Shown here piece after piece: positions 35,090 to 47,340 of a stretch of DNA of 64,000 nucleotides. The position numbers and the translations under genes are program-made. The stretch spans positions 3,031,001 to 3,095,000 of the forward strand of contig JAUKPH010000017.1 in assembly GCA_030549335.1 (NCBI GenBank), in the 5' to 3' direction. How positions within the stretch are numbered: the first letter of the stretch is position 1; each line of letters opens with the position of its first letter. The notes under the pieces are model-generated. The model ran no database searches, was not told where the DNA came from, and saw nothing but the letters and a program-made list of their open reading frames with translations. The DNA comes from Pontederia crassipes (Eukaryota; Streptophyta; Magnoliopsida; Commelinales; Pontederiaceae).

Positions 35090-36945
35090 TCAGATTAATT
35101 TTGTGACAATCGGACTGGACATCAACCGAGAGCAACCTCCTGTCACTCAAACCAGCAAACTGATTAAGCAGGATGGTTTGGACTATATGATAATGAATAA
35201 AAAATATATATTAAAGCAAAATATTTAATGAATCATTAAGTATTAATCATAATTGCGTAAGACGAACCTACATAACATCTTAAAATAATATCCCTAGAAA
35301 ATGCCATAAAAATATTATTACTAGATTCCAATAAAATTGAACTTGGAAATAAAACACATAGTTCACATTAATATTACCCTTGATCTAGGACACATTAACA
35401 AGCAAATTACCGGTCCAAAAGTATTGAATTTTTCATTTTCATCAAACAATTTCATTACGAATCCAAGTTGGTTATTGATTCAGGAAAAAATAATTAGAAA
35501 GCAAACATGAAAAAAGTTAAGATATAATACAACATCAAATTAATTTTAGTAGAGGGAAATGAAAAATTAACCTTCCAACCCCAGTTTGCAATCAACGGAG
35601 GGGAAAGGTTCTCCCTTTCATTTCCTTCATTTTTACATATTTTCCCATTCACCTATTCTTCTATTCCAGTACATCCTAAGTTATAAGATTTCAGCCCAAG
35701 GTTATATTCTTCTATCCCAAGTGGTAATATTCATTTATGGAGATTGCAATTTTGCCAATTTTCACTTTTGAGGATGATTAAGATTTGTCAACATGTGGTT
35801 GCAAAACGTCACGTAACTAAGAACCTATTCATTAAATCCTTATCAAGCAAGACAACTAGTAATTCTATACATCGTATCCTTAAAGCCTACTCATAAACCT
35901 AATTTCAATTTAACATAAATTTAAACAACATGAGACTTAAATAGATATTTATTTTCAGTTTTTTAGAAACATTTTTTTCTTGTAGAAGAAAAAATGAGAA
36001 TGGTTGCTAGTTGTTGATAAACAATAAATTTAGCATTGCCCATTATCCATGCATAATCCAGAGTCCTGCTTGAAATATGTTTAGTAAAGAATTGTAGACC
36101 TAATATATAAATGTTATAATTTCCATGAGGGCGACACAAGTTTGTCAATTTTACCCCTTCACAAAACTTTGACAATTTTCATTTCTTTATATGATTAAGA
36201 ATTGACAATTCACAGTGATAAACATCATTAAATATGAATTTATCCATAAACCTAAATGCAATTTAATATTACTTGAACTAGAAGTCCTAATATGACTAAG
36301 AATAGGAAACTCCCATCGTACTTCTACCCAAGAAACTTCTAATCCTAGCATGAATATTATTAAGGAGTCATAATCCAAATACTTGCAATGTCAATCACAA
36401 TCTCAGGCCACATTGATGCCAGTTACGAATTAACATCTCTACTTATGAACCTGATGCACGATGTATCAGGTTCTTACATTAATAGATAAGCCAATACGTT
36501 TTTAGGAAAAAAAAAGGGCTTCATTGCCCTCCATGGCCTCTGTTCTTAGCTTGGTTGATATCGTCTTTCCCTAGTGGTATCACCAGCCATTCTGGAGGAG
36601 CCACAAGTTCGGCAATTTCTAGTCCTCATCAACAGTCCATTTCTTCCATCAAACTTACTCTACTGGACAAAATTAATAGTTCTTCCCTCGGCTAAAAGAT
36701 CCAAAATGGATTTCACCTTCGGGTGCAACTGGGGAGCAGTCACCGAAGGACCAAACGGTCACTAAAACGGAATCCTTTTCCATTCATTTCCGGGACATTG
36801 AAGTCGGAACTCGGAACTCTCACCCAGATTTAACACATTCGTTTACCGACCTACTCGTAAAGAAGGAGAGCAAGAAAATCGCACACAATCGATCAGAATA
36901 AAATCGGGAATTTAACGACGCTAAGCACAAACAAGGAGGAAGAGG
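35090..36945. other. AT-rich stretch, possibly introns upstream of the ARF pseudogene
   Basis: No further ARF exon (the CAGPLV block or the start of B3) could be read here. Open frames at 36574-36765 (plus) and 35963-36378 (minus) match nothing I know. It could be long introns or unrelated DNA. Confidence 0.4.
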
Positions 36946-37216
36946 AGGGTATCACTTTTACCCGACGGGCTTCTCGAGGATGACCGGGGAGTGCATCTTG
37001 ACGTAGGTGCAGGTGGGGATCGGCAGCAGAAGGGCCAGGAGAGAGCGGAGGTTTGACCAGCGCCGATTGCGGCATCAAGAAGCGTCGGTAGAATCAAAGG
37101 AAACAGGAATCGGCGAAGTGGACCTTCCCGCCGACCGATCGAAGAGGTTTTCCGCGGGAACGAGACGGCGATCGTCTCACGAGCCGGCCCGGCAGTGGTT
37201 GGTTGACAAGGCCCAT
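36946..37216 (-). other. CpG-rich block, possible ancient 5' gene end
   Basis: A short GC/CpG-rich island in AT-rich DNA. On the minus strand one frame reads LPIPTCTYVKMHSPVILEKP, followed by a GT donor-like GGGTAAAAG. It may be a 5' exon/leader of a minus-strand gene (position would suit the ARF pseudogene), but the protein is not recognised. Confidence 0.3.
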
Positions 37217-38037
37217 TAAGTGGCAAGTTTTTTTCTTTTTTTTTTTTTGTTACAGTCCAAAAGTCTAATAAATTTTGTTTTTTGTAAAAATCAACGGTAA
37301 AATTTATTCACGATCGAACAAAAAAATCACGAGGCCTTTTCTTCTCTATTTTTGTTAAAAGAACACAAACAATTTTTTCCCCACACAGCCCCGAACTTCT
37401 TATTCCCATGCATTTCATAATTTAATTGGTTGTCCTTGTAAGAATTTAAGTTTTTATTAATTATTTAATTAATCGATTTGTTAAAAAAAATTAAGTTTAG
37501 TGTTTGAAGGAAAAATATAATGATGAAAATTTTAAAAATTAATTTGATAAATATTTTTTATGGATGTTTGGATAAAAGAAAAAACTAAAAAAATAATTTA
37601 CTATTTTATGAAATTAACATATTATATGATTAAAATTATATTATAATTGGTTAAAACTTTTGAATTTTGTTAAAAACAAGTGTGGCGCATTTATCAAAAA
37701 TTATATTATAATCGGATGTTTGGGGCACGGTAATGATCAAAGTGTAGTAACTCATAGGAGAAAACTTTGTACAGAGTTCCATTAATGTTAATGGGTGGCT
37801 CCTCTATGCATCAATCCGATTTCTCCTTTTATTTTTGCTCCCTCCGGCATCTAGAGTTGCGAAAAAGGCGAAAACAGTATGAACTTCTTTTGTGGCGATC
37901 AAAATCGTGGATATCTTGACTATTGATTCAATTGTGATAAGAGAGCATTCGATAGCATCCTCTTCTGGGCATCTAAATCGATCCCTAAGCTTTCTTTTTG
38001 GTTTAGCAGTCAGCTAAAGCGTTTTCTAATTTGAGAG
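37217..38037. other. AT-rich, includes a MITE-like repeat
   Basis: The part at about 37500-37720 contains 'atgatgaaaattttaaaaa', 'aatttgataaat' and 'atgtttggataaaa', matching the reverse complement of 51780-51860. No gene. Confidence 0.5.
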
Positions 38038-38424
38038 ATGGAAATGCTTAATCAAGTAGCCAAGAATCATCGAGGAGGGCTGGGAAATGAATTTAGGAAG
38101 GATCTACACAAAGTGATGAATCATGCTCTCAGAATCGATCCCTCGTTAGAGACGATTTATAACAGAGGAACAAATAGTAATTTGGAAATAACTTACTGTC
38201 AGCCTCTTTCAGATATGAAACTAAAAATTAAAGTAAAAAGTGGTTATCATTCATTAGTAGGGGATAACCTTATGATAAAAAATTTGAGTTTAAGCAGAGA
38301 AGTAAAAATTTTAGCTCACCAGAAATGTAATATGTTTATTTTCAAAGTGCCAAAAGTAATTGATCAGATTTGCGGACGTTCCTATGAAGAAACACTTATG
38401 ATACTAGAACTTATGCCTTATTGA
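38038..38424 (+). pseudogene. ORF ending in chloroplast rpl22-like sequence (NUPT scrap)
   Basis: A 128-residue open frame. Its last part, from ATG 38272 ([19 protein letters not shown]), leads into [20 protein letters not shown] then MPY, which closely matches the middle of chloroplast ribosomal protein L22 ([26 protein letters not shown]). The following TGA stands where the family has CGA (arginine), a C-to-T change typical of decaying organelle DNA in the nucleus. The first 75-80 residues ([20 protein letters not shown] and on) are not L22 and are unrecognised, so this is a chimeric frame, probably not functional. Confidence 0.5.
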
Positions 38425-38429
38425 TTGTT

Positions 38430-39235
38430 CATTTAATTAATAATAAAACTTTAATTTATTGTATTATAAAACTAAATAAAATAATGAATAAAATAATATT
38501 ATTATTAGAATGCAATAAAATTATTTTTTAGCTTTATTAGAATGTAATAATAAATAAGTATTTATAGATAAAACATGTAATATATATAATATTAATATAT
38601 ATACATATATAATATACATAATATTATTAGAATATTGACAATAGGTCACCTATTTGTCAAAGGTAAAAAAAATATTTGAAACCCCGTTCTTGCTCGTAAG
38701 AAGAACTTCCCTTGCCCAACTCTAAATCGATAGTTTTCACCGCTTGTCCAGTGTTATAACTCTAAAAGCATCATATGCATGTACAGTCAACATTTATATA
38801 TAAATTGGAGAAAACATCGTATATATGCACTTTAAATTCTGATTTAATATTATTTTTACTTATAAATATGTTATTGATAAAAAATATGTAAGATAAAGGA
38901 GGCCTTTGGCTAACCTTATAAGCTCCTCAAGCATTTTTATAAATAGATTTTAGAAAATATACCTATTTGTTAAGTAATATTGTTTTATTATAGAAGATAA
39001 TAAACAAGGGAAGCTAACTTATATGTTTTTTTTACTTGCAAGACATTTAGTTAAACTATCTAATTTATCACCATAACTTTTAATGTTTCTAAATATTTTC
39101 AGCATATCAATATTTTTCTCTCACTCCCTCTTCTCCTCACTTGAGTATGATTTACATTAATGTCGCCGACGACCGACCAATCAACTTTTTTTCACGATAA
39201 TCAATTGAAAACATCATTGCTAAGGGTATTCATGA
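38430..39235. other. AT-rich intergenic, no gene seen
   Basis: Long AT-rich tracts (about 38570-38640 is nearly pure A/T). Nothing recognised. Confidence 0.5.
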
Positions 39236-39495
39236 GTTGAGTTTCAAACTAGTTCCAATCCAACTCAATTAAAGTTGTTCGAATTAAATAAAATTTGAGA
39301 TCGGATCAGGGTCAACCCAATATGCCAACACCTCTATCCTCACCACTTCTTCTTGTCACACTACAATTTTATTTAACTTTTTCCCCTTTTTTAAGAAAAT
39401 TAAAAATAAGCTGTTTAAAAAAGATAAATTCATAATTTTAAAAATAATATTATCAAATGAAGAAGTCGTGATGGGTCTAACTATACTTATATACA

Positions 39496-39541
<46 letters not shown>

Positions 39542-40079
39542 CAAGTAAAATGATATATGTTTAACAAAAAATAATAAATTTAATTTAAATTTAGTGTTAG
39601 TATGCATTTAAAATTAAAGGCTTATCATTAGGAGAAAGATTACTGAAAATATTTTCAACCAAGACAGAAATACTTCAAGCAAATTTATTCTGTAGACCAA
39701 GTCAAATATAAATTAATTAATATTGTATAAATAAAACAATGATTTTGGACTCAAAAGGACTATGTCCACACTTGTCCACTGATATGGCTCTATAGTTCCA
39801 GAAGTCCCAAGATCTTTATAAGTTCACCTAAAAAGCTTGTAAAGGACTATTATAAATGTAGTATCCTAATTTGTGAACAAAAATTATTTTGCTCATAATT
39901 AAGAAGTCATACCCTTTCATTTTATCTTAGGGAAAGCCATCAAATCTTTTCCCCTTTCTGTTGTTCTCCTCTCCAACAAAATGTTAAAGTTCTTACTTCA
40001 CGGCGACACTTAAAAGATGACGAAGATTGCTAGGATAAGGACAAGAAGATATAAAGATTTTAAATAAAAAAGAAAGGAA

Positions 40080-40118
<39 letters not shown>

Positions 40119-40410
40119 GAATTTAAAATTAAAAGGTATGTAAAGGAGATCAGATTTACTTGAGATTAGTACTTATATTCTTATGAGGAATTAATGATGA
40201 CGGATCTTGTATATATGAATTAGGATTCATTATATGATATGATTGGTTTAGGAAATAATTCCTAAAATAATATGGACATATTATGTAACACCTTATAATT
40301 TAAAAACAATTATGATGATGTGATGGCATCATCAAAATGAGTGCTTGTGGGAGGGAGCAGACGCTTGCTAGATCACATTTTTTATCGAAAAGGCACAAAC
40401 TTGCTCATTT
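39236..40410 (+). repeat. 1.2 kb dispersed repeat, copy 2
   Basis: Collinear with 12998-14170. It differs by expanded microsatellites, (TA)n at about 39506-39538 and (AAT)n at 40080-40117, and by an indel of about 70 bp near 39905. Confidence 0.85.
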
Positions 40411-40635
40411 TTTTTCTTTTCAAATTTAAATGAAACAATAGAGCACCAGGGAAGCTATCTTCAAGAGTGACTCTTGGACGAGGGACCATTCCCACACCTC
40501 AAATTCTATTTAATTCCACCCATGACTCCTTCACTCCTCTTTTTTTGGCATTTAACTCATTCCATTCCCTTTTGCTCTTAGTGTACTCGTGCTCTTTGTT
40601 GTAGACAAACCAGCGAGTGAAGGAGAAGTAGTAGG

Positions 40636-42371
40636 TGTTGGAGCAAAATTTTATTTCCTCTATAATTATATTTTGATTATACAAATATAAAAAGAATGAA
40701 GTTATATTTAGAATCGAAAAAATGTTCAAATAGAAATGAGTTACTTCATGCACTAAATTTTCGATAAATATTTGTCCTTGTTCCACGAGATTTACATTAA
40801 AAGGTGAACATAAAAGTTATAGATAACTCTCTTATCTTTGTAGAGAATTAATAATCACCTCATTGGGACAATCACATAAAAAGTTATGTTTAAACAAGTG
40901 AAGCTTGAAAAGTTCAAATATAAGTTAATATTTTTATGTACTAAGCTTGCACTTAATATTTTTATGTACTAAGCTTACACTTAATACTAAGATTTGAATA
41001 AAGAAATTAATATAAAAATTATATATAATTATCTTGTCTTTTCAGAAAATTAAGAATCACCTCATTTGGACAATCGTATAAAAAGTTGTGCTAAAAATAA
41101 TGAAGGTCGAGAAGTTCTATTTGAATTTGATATTTTATGTGCAAAACTTTGAATTAATATTTTACTATATTATCGTTAGATTTTGAATGAATGATGAATA
41201 TTAAAATTGTAGAAAATTCTGTTATCTTTATATAAAATAAAAACTCATCACATTTGGATACTCTTATGAAAAATTATGTATAAAAGAGTAAAGGTCTAAA
41301 AAGTTTAATTTGAAATTAATAACTCTATGCACTGAACTTTGATTGAATATTTGACTATAATTTCATTAGAGTTTGGATGAATTATGAATATCAAAGTTGT
41401 AAATAATTTTTTTATCTTTACATAGAATAAAAAATTATCTCATTTGGATAACTGTGCAAAATATTATGTATAAAATAGTGCAAGTCTATCAGACTGTCAA
41501 TGACACAAGGGATGACCGAAACTATTTCGATCGACCGTTAGAGATAAAAATGGACACCCGAAAATTTGGCTGAGCGCCCGCAAATGTTTGAGACTTCAGT
41601 ATAAACATCATTCGAAACTCAAATGAACGTCCGAAAGTTGTCTATAACAGCTAGTTTTAAAACGGATGATCGAAACTCAAAATGGACGAATGTTTTAGTG
41701 CAGAAAAGTACATAACAGCTAGTTTTAAATACCAACGGCTAGAAAAAGTTTGGAGGCTATAAAAGAAGTTCAAAACACATCAAGAAGACCAAGATTTTAT
41801 AGAAAAAGATAGGCAAACACTTGTGTTCATCCAAGAAGTCATCTTGAGCTCAAAGTTGTAAATCTCTCGTTTCTTTCTCTCTTACTCTTTTTGTGATGTT
41901 TCAAATTATAAAAGAGAGATTGTGGAATGTTCTTGTGATATTGTAATAGTTGTTTAGTTCCTGAGTGAAAAGAGGGTGTGTCTTACCTCTTGAACGAAGA
42001 AAAGATGAGTGAAAGATGTGTGCATAACCTCTTGAAAAATAGAAAGGCAAGAGTTGTAAATGGTTTCTTCGTTACCCCATTTGGAACGAAGGAAGGGTGT
42101 TAGTAGAATCTCCGGCGGTCTCGAGGTCGAGAAGTCGGAACGGAAACGTAGGCCAAAGTGTGGTTGAACCTGTCAACAAATCATCGTGCATCTTGTGTTT
42201 ATCTTTCTCTCTCCCTCTTATTTCTACTATATTGTGCATGTGATTTGATATTTATTGTGTTAATTTAAATATTAACGAATCCGCGATGATTTTCATAAAA
42301 TTAATATTTTCAATTTAAACACCAATTCAACCCCCACCCCAACACTCCTCTTGGTGTCTTGTGATCCTACA
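40636..42371 (+). mobile_element. solo Copia LTR (SIRE/Maximus-like) with perfect TSD
   Basis: 1736 bp from TGTTGGAGCA to 'gatcctaca', flanked by the perfect 5-bp duplication GTAGG (40631-40635 and 42372-42376). The 3' end has 'aattcaacccccaccccaa' just before the terminus, typical of SIRE-type Copia LTRs. No internal domain exists, so it is a solo LTR left by recombination. It carries four diverged internal repeats of about 180-200 bp. Confidence 0.88.
40858..41480 (+). repeat. four diverged 180-200-bp tandem units in the solo LTR
   Basis: A 'cctcatttggacaat' or variant followed by 'aaaa(g/a)ttatgt' recurs at about 40858, 41059, 41237 and 41436. Each is preceded by 'gttatctttatatagaat'-like sequence. 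Confidence 0.8.
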
Positions 42372-42835
42372 GTAGGCCATGGAAAGAGTGGAGAAGAAGT
42401 TGAAGGACAAGGAATGAACTAGAAGAAATGGGCAAAGAAAGGAATAAAGGCTTCAATGTGTTTCAAATGAGATCTTTGTCATAGGACATATTCCTCAGGG
42501 TAGAAGCATGATTAGGAAGGTTTATTTAGTGTTTGTAATGATAACTCATGGTTGGGAATAAGGTTATTATGCTTAGAAGAGTAGCATGCATGATCAAGAC
42601 GAGTTTGCTATCATAGTATGATTTGACCTTCATGCTCATTATGATTTCCTTATCAAGTAAGGATTTTTATACTTAGAATGATATGATAATGACTTGTTGA
42701 TAATATATGAGGGCTTTTGTTGGTAGATTATTATTGTTTCCAAGTTGCTTATATGTATTATCTTTTGTGTTAGGTGATTTTATGCTCAAGTTCTAATATA
42801 TTATGGAATGAACTCTTTCATCAAGATTAACATAT

Positions 42836-43605
42836 TTTTCAATTTTATCCTCTAACTTTAAGACTGCCCTCCAACTCCTAACTTGCTTTATCAAATTCCC
42901 TTTGGACCGGATAAAGGCAGTTTGTCAGTCATTTTGCATACGTGTCAAGGGATTGAGAAAAATATTAAAATCATAATATAATATTATAATAACTTACAAA
43001 AATAAAAAGGGCACCTCTGAGCTCCCATCTACCTCTGGCAGCCTCGTCGGCGACAAGAGAGAGGGGAGACACCAATCTTGCTCACTAGCAATGCGCAACA
43101 GGGGGCATCCCCTCCCCCTTTCGCACCCGTCGCCGACGAGGCAAAAAGGGGGTGACCCCCCTGTGTCATCGGCACACACACCCCTCTCCCTTTTCGCGCC
43201 ATCATTGGTGATGACGCAGGGGAGCGTCACCCACCCCCACCCCCTCCTATTTTTTCACCTTGCTAGCGACGGGCGTGAAAGGAGGGCAACGCCCCCCTAC
43301 TACGCGTCGTAGGAGAGGTGTCTCCCCCTCCCTCCGATCATCAGAGGTAGAAGGGAAGTGCTCCTTTTTTATTTTTATAAATTATTATAATGTCATATTA
43401 TTATTTTAAAATTTTATTTCTCAATTGCTTGCCACGTAAGCAAAACGATCGATAAAGTGTCAATATCCAGTCAAAAGGACATTTGATGAAATAAATCAAT
43501 AGTTAGAGGATAGTCTCATTACAAAGTAAAGTTGAAAGATAGAATTGAGAAAGAGTGTAAAGTTCGAGGGCATTTAGTGAAGTTTACCCCAACTTCATGA
43601 GTATA
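42836..43605. mobile_element. long-inverted-arm DNA element with GC-rich core
   Basis: The left arm (42836-43045) is an imperfect reverse complement of the right arm (about 43340-43605). Both contain 'cctctaac', 'ggataaaggcag/ggatattgacac', 'acgtg(t/g)caag' and an A/T-rich stretch before 'acctctg'. The core (43046-43340) is GC-rich with runs of C and G and 'gcgacg' words. The outer right end 'gtgaagtttacccc' resembles MULE-style ends. The left outer 40 bp seem lost, and no target duplication is visible. Confidence 0.65.
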
Positions 43606-43945
43606 TGAGAATGGACTTATATTACAAGTTTGTATATAGGACATTTTAGGGGAAGTGCTCATTTACTATTTTTTTATAAATTATTATAATATCATATTAT
43701 TATTTTAAAATTTTATTTCGCAATTGCTTGTCACGTAAGAAAAACGACTGATAAAGTGCTAATATCCTATCAAAAGGACATTTGATGAAATAAATTAATA
43801 GCTAGAGGATAGTCTCAATACAAAGTAAAGTTGAAAGATATAATTAAGAAAGAGTGTAAAGTTCGAGGGCATTTAGTGAAGTTTCCCCCAACTTCATGAG
43901 TATATGAGAATGGACTTATATTACGAGTTTGTATATAGGACATGT
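43353..43945 (+). repeat. 297-bp tandem duplication of the element's right arm
   Basis: 'gggaagtgctc' at 43353 and 43650 starts two highly similar units. Each ends with 'ttgtatataggacat'. The duplication includes host sequence beyond the arm, so it happened after insertion. Confidence 0.9.
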
Positions 43946-45483
43946 GATTAGAAGACTTGAGTGATATTTTGACATTTTCTTATTTTTGGTATTTGATAGA
44001 TATATGGTATGTTGGATTTTGAAAGTGCTTTGGGTGTTAAAAACTTGATTGTAAAATTAATAACTGCAATGTTATGCATCTGTCGATCTAGTGGGCGATT
44101 GGTTAGAAAATCGAGTGTCTGAAAGATTTAGCCAAGAGTAAACAATCTTTAGATAAGTTGATCGCTACTATGAGCGAATGTATGCTCTAAAGTGAATTGA
44201 TTAACCGCTTGATGAGACATCACAATCATTGTATCGAACATCTAGGTCTCTTGTCAAACTAGACATCTGTTGTAGCGACTGATCGGCCATTACGATATGA
44301 CGATAAGATAGATGTTAAGACCCCTTTCAAATCAGATGATCGATCAATAAATCGGGCATCCGAATTAGACGGAGACTTGCACCTTGACTTAATAGGGTAT
44401 TTCTCGCTAGACTGGCACTTGAGAGTCTAGAACATCGGATGTCCCCTCCATGGAACATTGGAAGAGAATTTTCACACTATTGTGTGATGCAATCTTCCCC
44501 TTACCATAAGGGCATTGTCATGACACTTATCCCATCGCCTATGGTACATGTTGTATTGCTTTGCAAGGCACACCTTTTAACAGAGGAGTGATGTTCCAAT
44601 AAATAAGAACAAGGTGTTATCATGACTATGATATTAAAGATGGAGGAACCTAGTTTCCTAATGGTATAAAGATGTAGAAACTTAATTCCTAATATGATAA
44701 TAATGATGGAGGAACTTAGTTCCTAATTGGCATTATAATGTGATATGGCTGAAAGAAATTAAGTTTCCTAATTGATGATGTTATGGCCCTCCCTTGTGGG
44801 AGAGATATGATTCTTATATGAAAGACTTCATTGATAGTCCATTGATTATTTTCACTTGTATAATCATTACTTCTTTATTGCTGTCCAAAAATGGACTATC
44901 ATAATCTTTATAAAGTTCATACACAGATTATACCTCTTTATTGTTGATAAAATATTTTTCATGGATATGATCACATAAGTAATGTTTGTTGATTCTTATA
45001 CTTAAATGTTATATTTTATGGCTTATTTGTTAACACACTAAACATTATTACTTACGGTATTGTGATTTTCTCCCATGTAACTGTGTTGATCCCTGTGGGT
45101 ATTGAGTAGCATGCATGGCTTGTGTTAACATTTGTGCGGTGTAAAAGCTCAGATGGCGGTGTGCACATTGATGGGCTTTATGTTGTTTCTGATGTATTGT
45201 ACTATAGTGCATGTAATCCTCACTTATGACTTATGAAGACTATGTGATTTATGAGATATTCGAGACGAAACTTGTATTGTATTTGTTATTTCAAGATTTT
45301 TTTAACTTCTGCAATTATATATTGGTCATTATTTTGTCTTTGCATTTATGTACCCTTATCGTTTTGACTTCAGCATTAATATTTTATTACCATTTATGGT
45401 TGACTATCAAAATGTAAAGTCCATATAACGACCAAAAGGAGATAATTAGTCACATGATAAAAGTTAAATTTCGGGACGTTACA

Positions 45484-47340
45484 CATTTATGTTTTTCTTA
45501 TTGATTTATGAAGCATGTACTTATGATGATCATCATGAGATTATGTCCAAATGGATGAATTATTCTTGTATATCAAGGAATTTATGCATCTCGAAAAAAC
45601 ACCTAAAAATTGTCGACATAGGAGTCCACTGTGGTTCAATCATACTTGAGAGATCACGATAGTAGCATGCCACATGTTGGGTGTAACAAACTTGCACTAG
45701 CCATTACAGTCCTAGCAAGTTTGACTATAATGTAGCAAATATCAAACCAATCATAATCAACTCGCATAAGCGATTATAAGTTGTAGTGGATCACGAAGCA
45801 ACTATAGTGAATTCATTTGAGTTACAATCATATGACAACGGTCATTACCTCCCAATCGTAATACACAAGGATTAATTGCAGTGTATTGCTTATGACCTTA
45901 GCTAACCCCTTTTATGTAATTTATTTCACAAGTTATTGAATAGATATTTCATGTAGTCATTTAATTGTCTATATTAATACTTAATGTTGTTTATTGAAAA
46001 TTATGTCAATGATATGTGTATAATTATTCAGAAAATCTTGTGTAATATTTTGCCAACACACATACATTATTTTTACATAATAAGCTCATAAATCGAATTA
46101 GGTTTAAGAAACATGTGATCCAATGTTTGATATATTATTGATGAACAAAATGTCAATTGGAAAATAAGTTTTTGACACATCATTAACTGATATAAAATAA
46201 TTGACATCAACGTCCTTAAAGGTATATGTGCTTCATATAAAATATTTGTCCTCACACCTAAAATTGTATGATCCTCTTGAGGATGCTCATCGGTGGAGCC
46301 ATTAAAGTTTAAAATAGACTTATGTGATTTACCTAGTCAACAATGATAACAGTGACATAGTTCTTCAATAATACTAAGAATATCCTATTGGTATTCCAAT
46401 TGATATGAAGTCAAATTCAACGTGATCATATGATAATGAAAATAAAGATTTCATATAAATGTTAATGCTTAAGAAGTTGATAAAATGACTTCTATTGTAC
46501 TTTTTATAATAAAGAAGGAGAATAAAGATAAAAATTACTTGTATATTAAATATTGATGATCGATGTATGATGTATGTTATTATTATTCCTTGTCAAAGTT
46601 ATATTGCATGATGTGGTATATAAAAGTATGTATAGTTATGAGACATTGCTATGCTATTATGACAATTCTTAATCCCTATTAGATAGAACTTATTTTTATA
46701 TTGTAGGTCATGATATGTATGATATTTACATATTTTGATTTCTTATACTCCAAAAGTGGTGACTAAGCATATGTCATAGTGATTGTACACGTCTAATAGT
46801 CATGAAGTAAAATAATCATGTTAAAAATGAGTTTATGATATTTTCTATATTCCGTGTGATCCGTATGCTATTAAATAAGTTCATAAATTGCGACAGATTT
46901 TTTCGCCACAAATCTCACAAAATTAGTCGCAAATTATAATTTTTCTACAGATTTTTGTGTTTGTTTGAAAATTGTTCAGCACAAATCAAATTGCGATGGA
47001 TTCTTATATCCATCACAATTTTTGATAAATTTATCCATGGCATATATAAAAGTTATGAAGGACACGAGCCTTCACAACTTGATGAATAATTGCCCTTTGC
47101 AATTTTCGTCAAAACATCATCACAAAATGCAAAGTGATATGCGCCCTTGATAATTTTTTTGTAGAAATATTTTGTCGCAATTTAAGAGGGATGACTCGTT
47201 ATTCATAATTCTCGACGAATTTGTCATTTGAAAATTGTGAATGATTGATTATCCGTCATGAATTATTAGGCATATTTCAAAAAGAGATTAATGGGGTTGT
47301 AACAACCAATTTGTGCAACCTTGTGTAACACCCTTATTCT
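45484..47340. other. AT-rich intergenic with CACTA-like subterminal words
   Basis: No gene. From about 46885 to 47260 there are repeated 'tcgcaa', 'cacaatttt', 'catcacaa' and 'gcgacag' words in both orientations, like CACTA subterminal regions, but no CACTA termini were found. About 45640-45900 contains loosely repeated 'gcaactatagtg'/'gattataagttgtagtg' words. Confidence 0.35.

Larger units (their letters stand above)
40284..45483 (+). repeat. candidate Gypsy LTR, multiply interrupted
   Basis: It may run from TGTAACACC (40284) to ATTTCGGGACGTTACA (45483), the same end style as the LTR at 6483-9186. It would be broken by the solo Copia LTR (40636-42371) and the inverted-arm element (42836-43945). 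It includes a block of 'ttagttcctaat'-type repeats at about 44640-44780. No target duplication was found, and the left end also lies inside the dispersed repeat, so the boundaries are tentative. Confidence 0.35.

Noticed and set aside
46885-47260. A second CACTA transposon
   Set aside because: Subterminal-like words are present but neither CACTA terminus nor a 3-bp duplication could be found.
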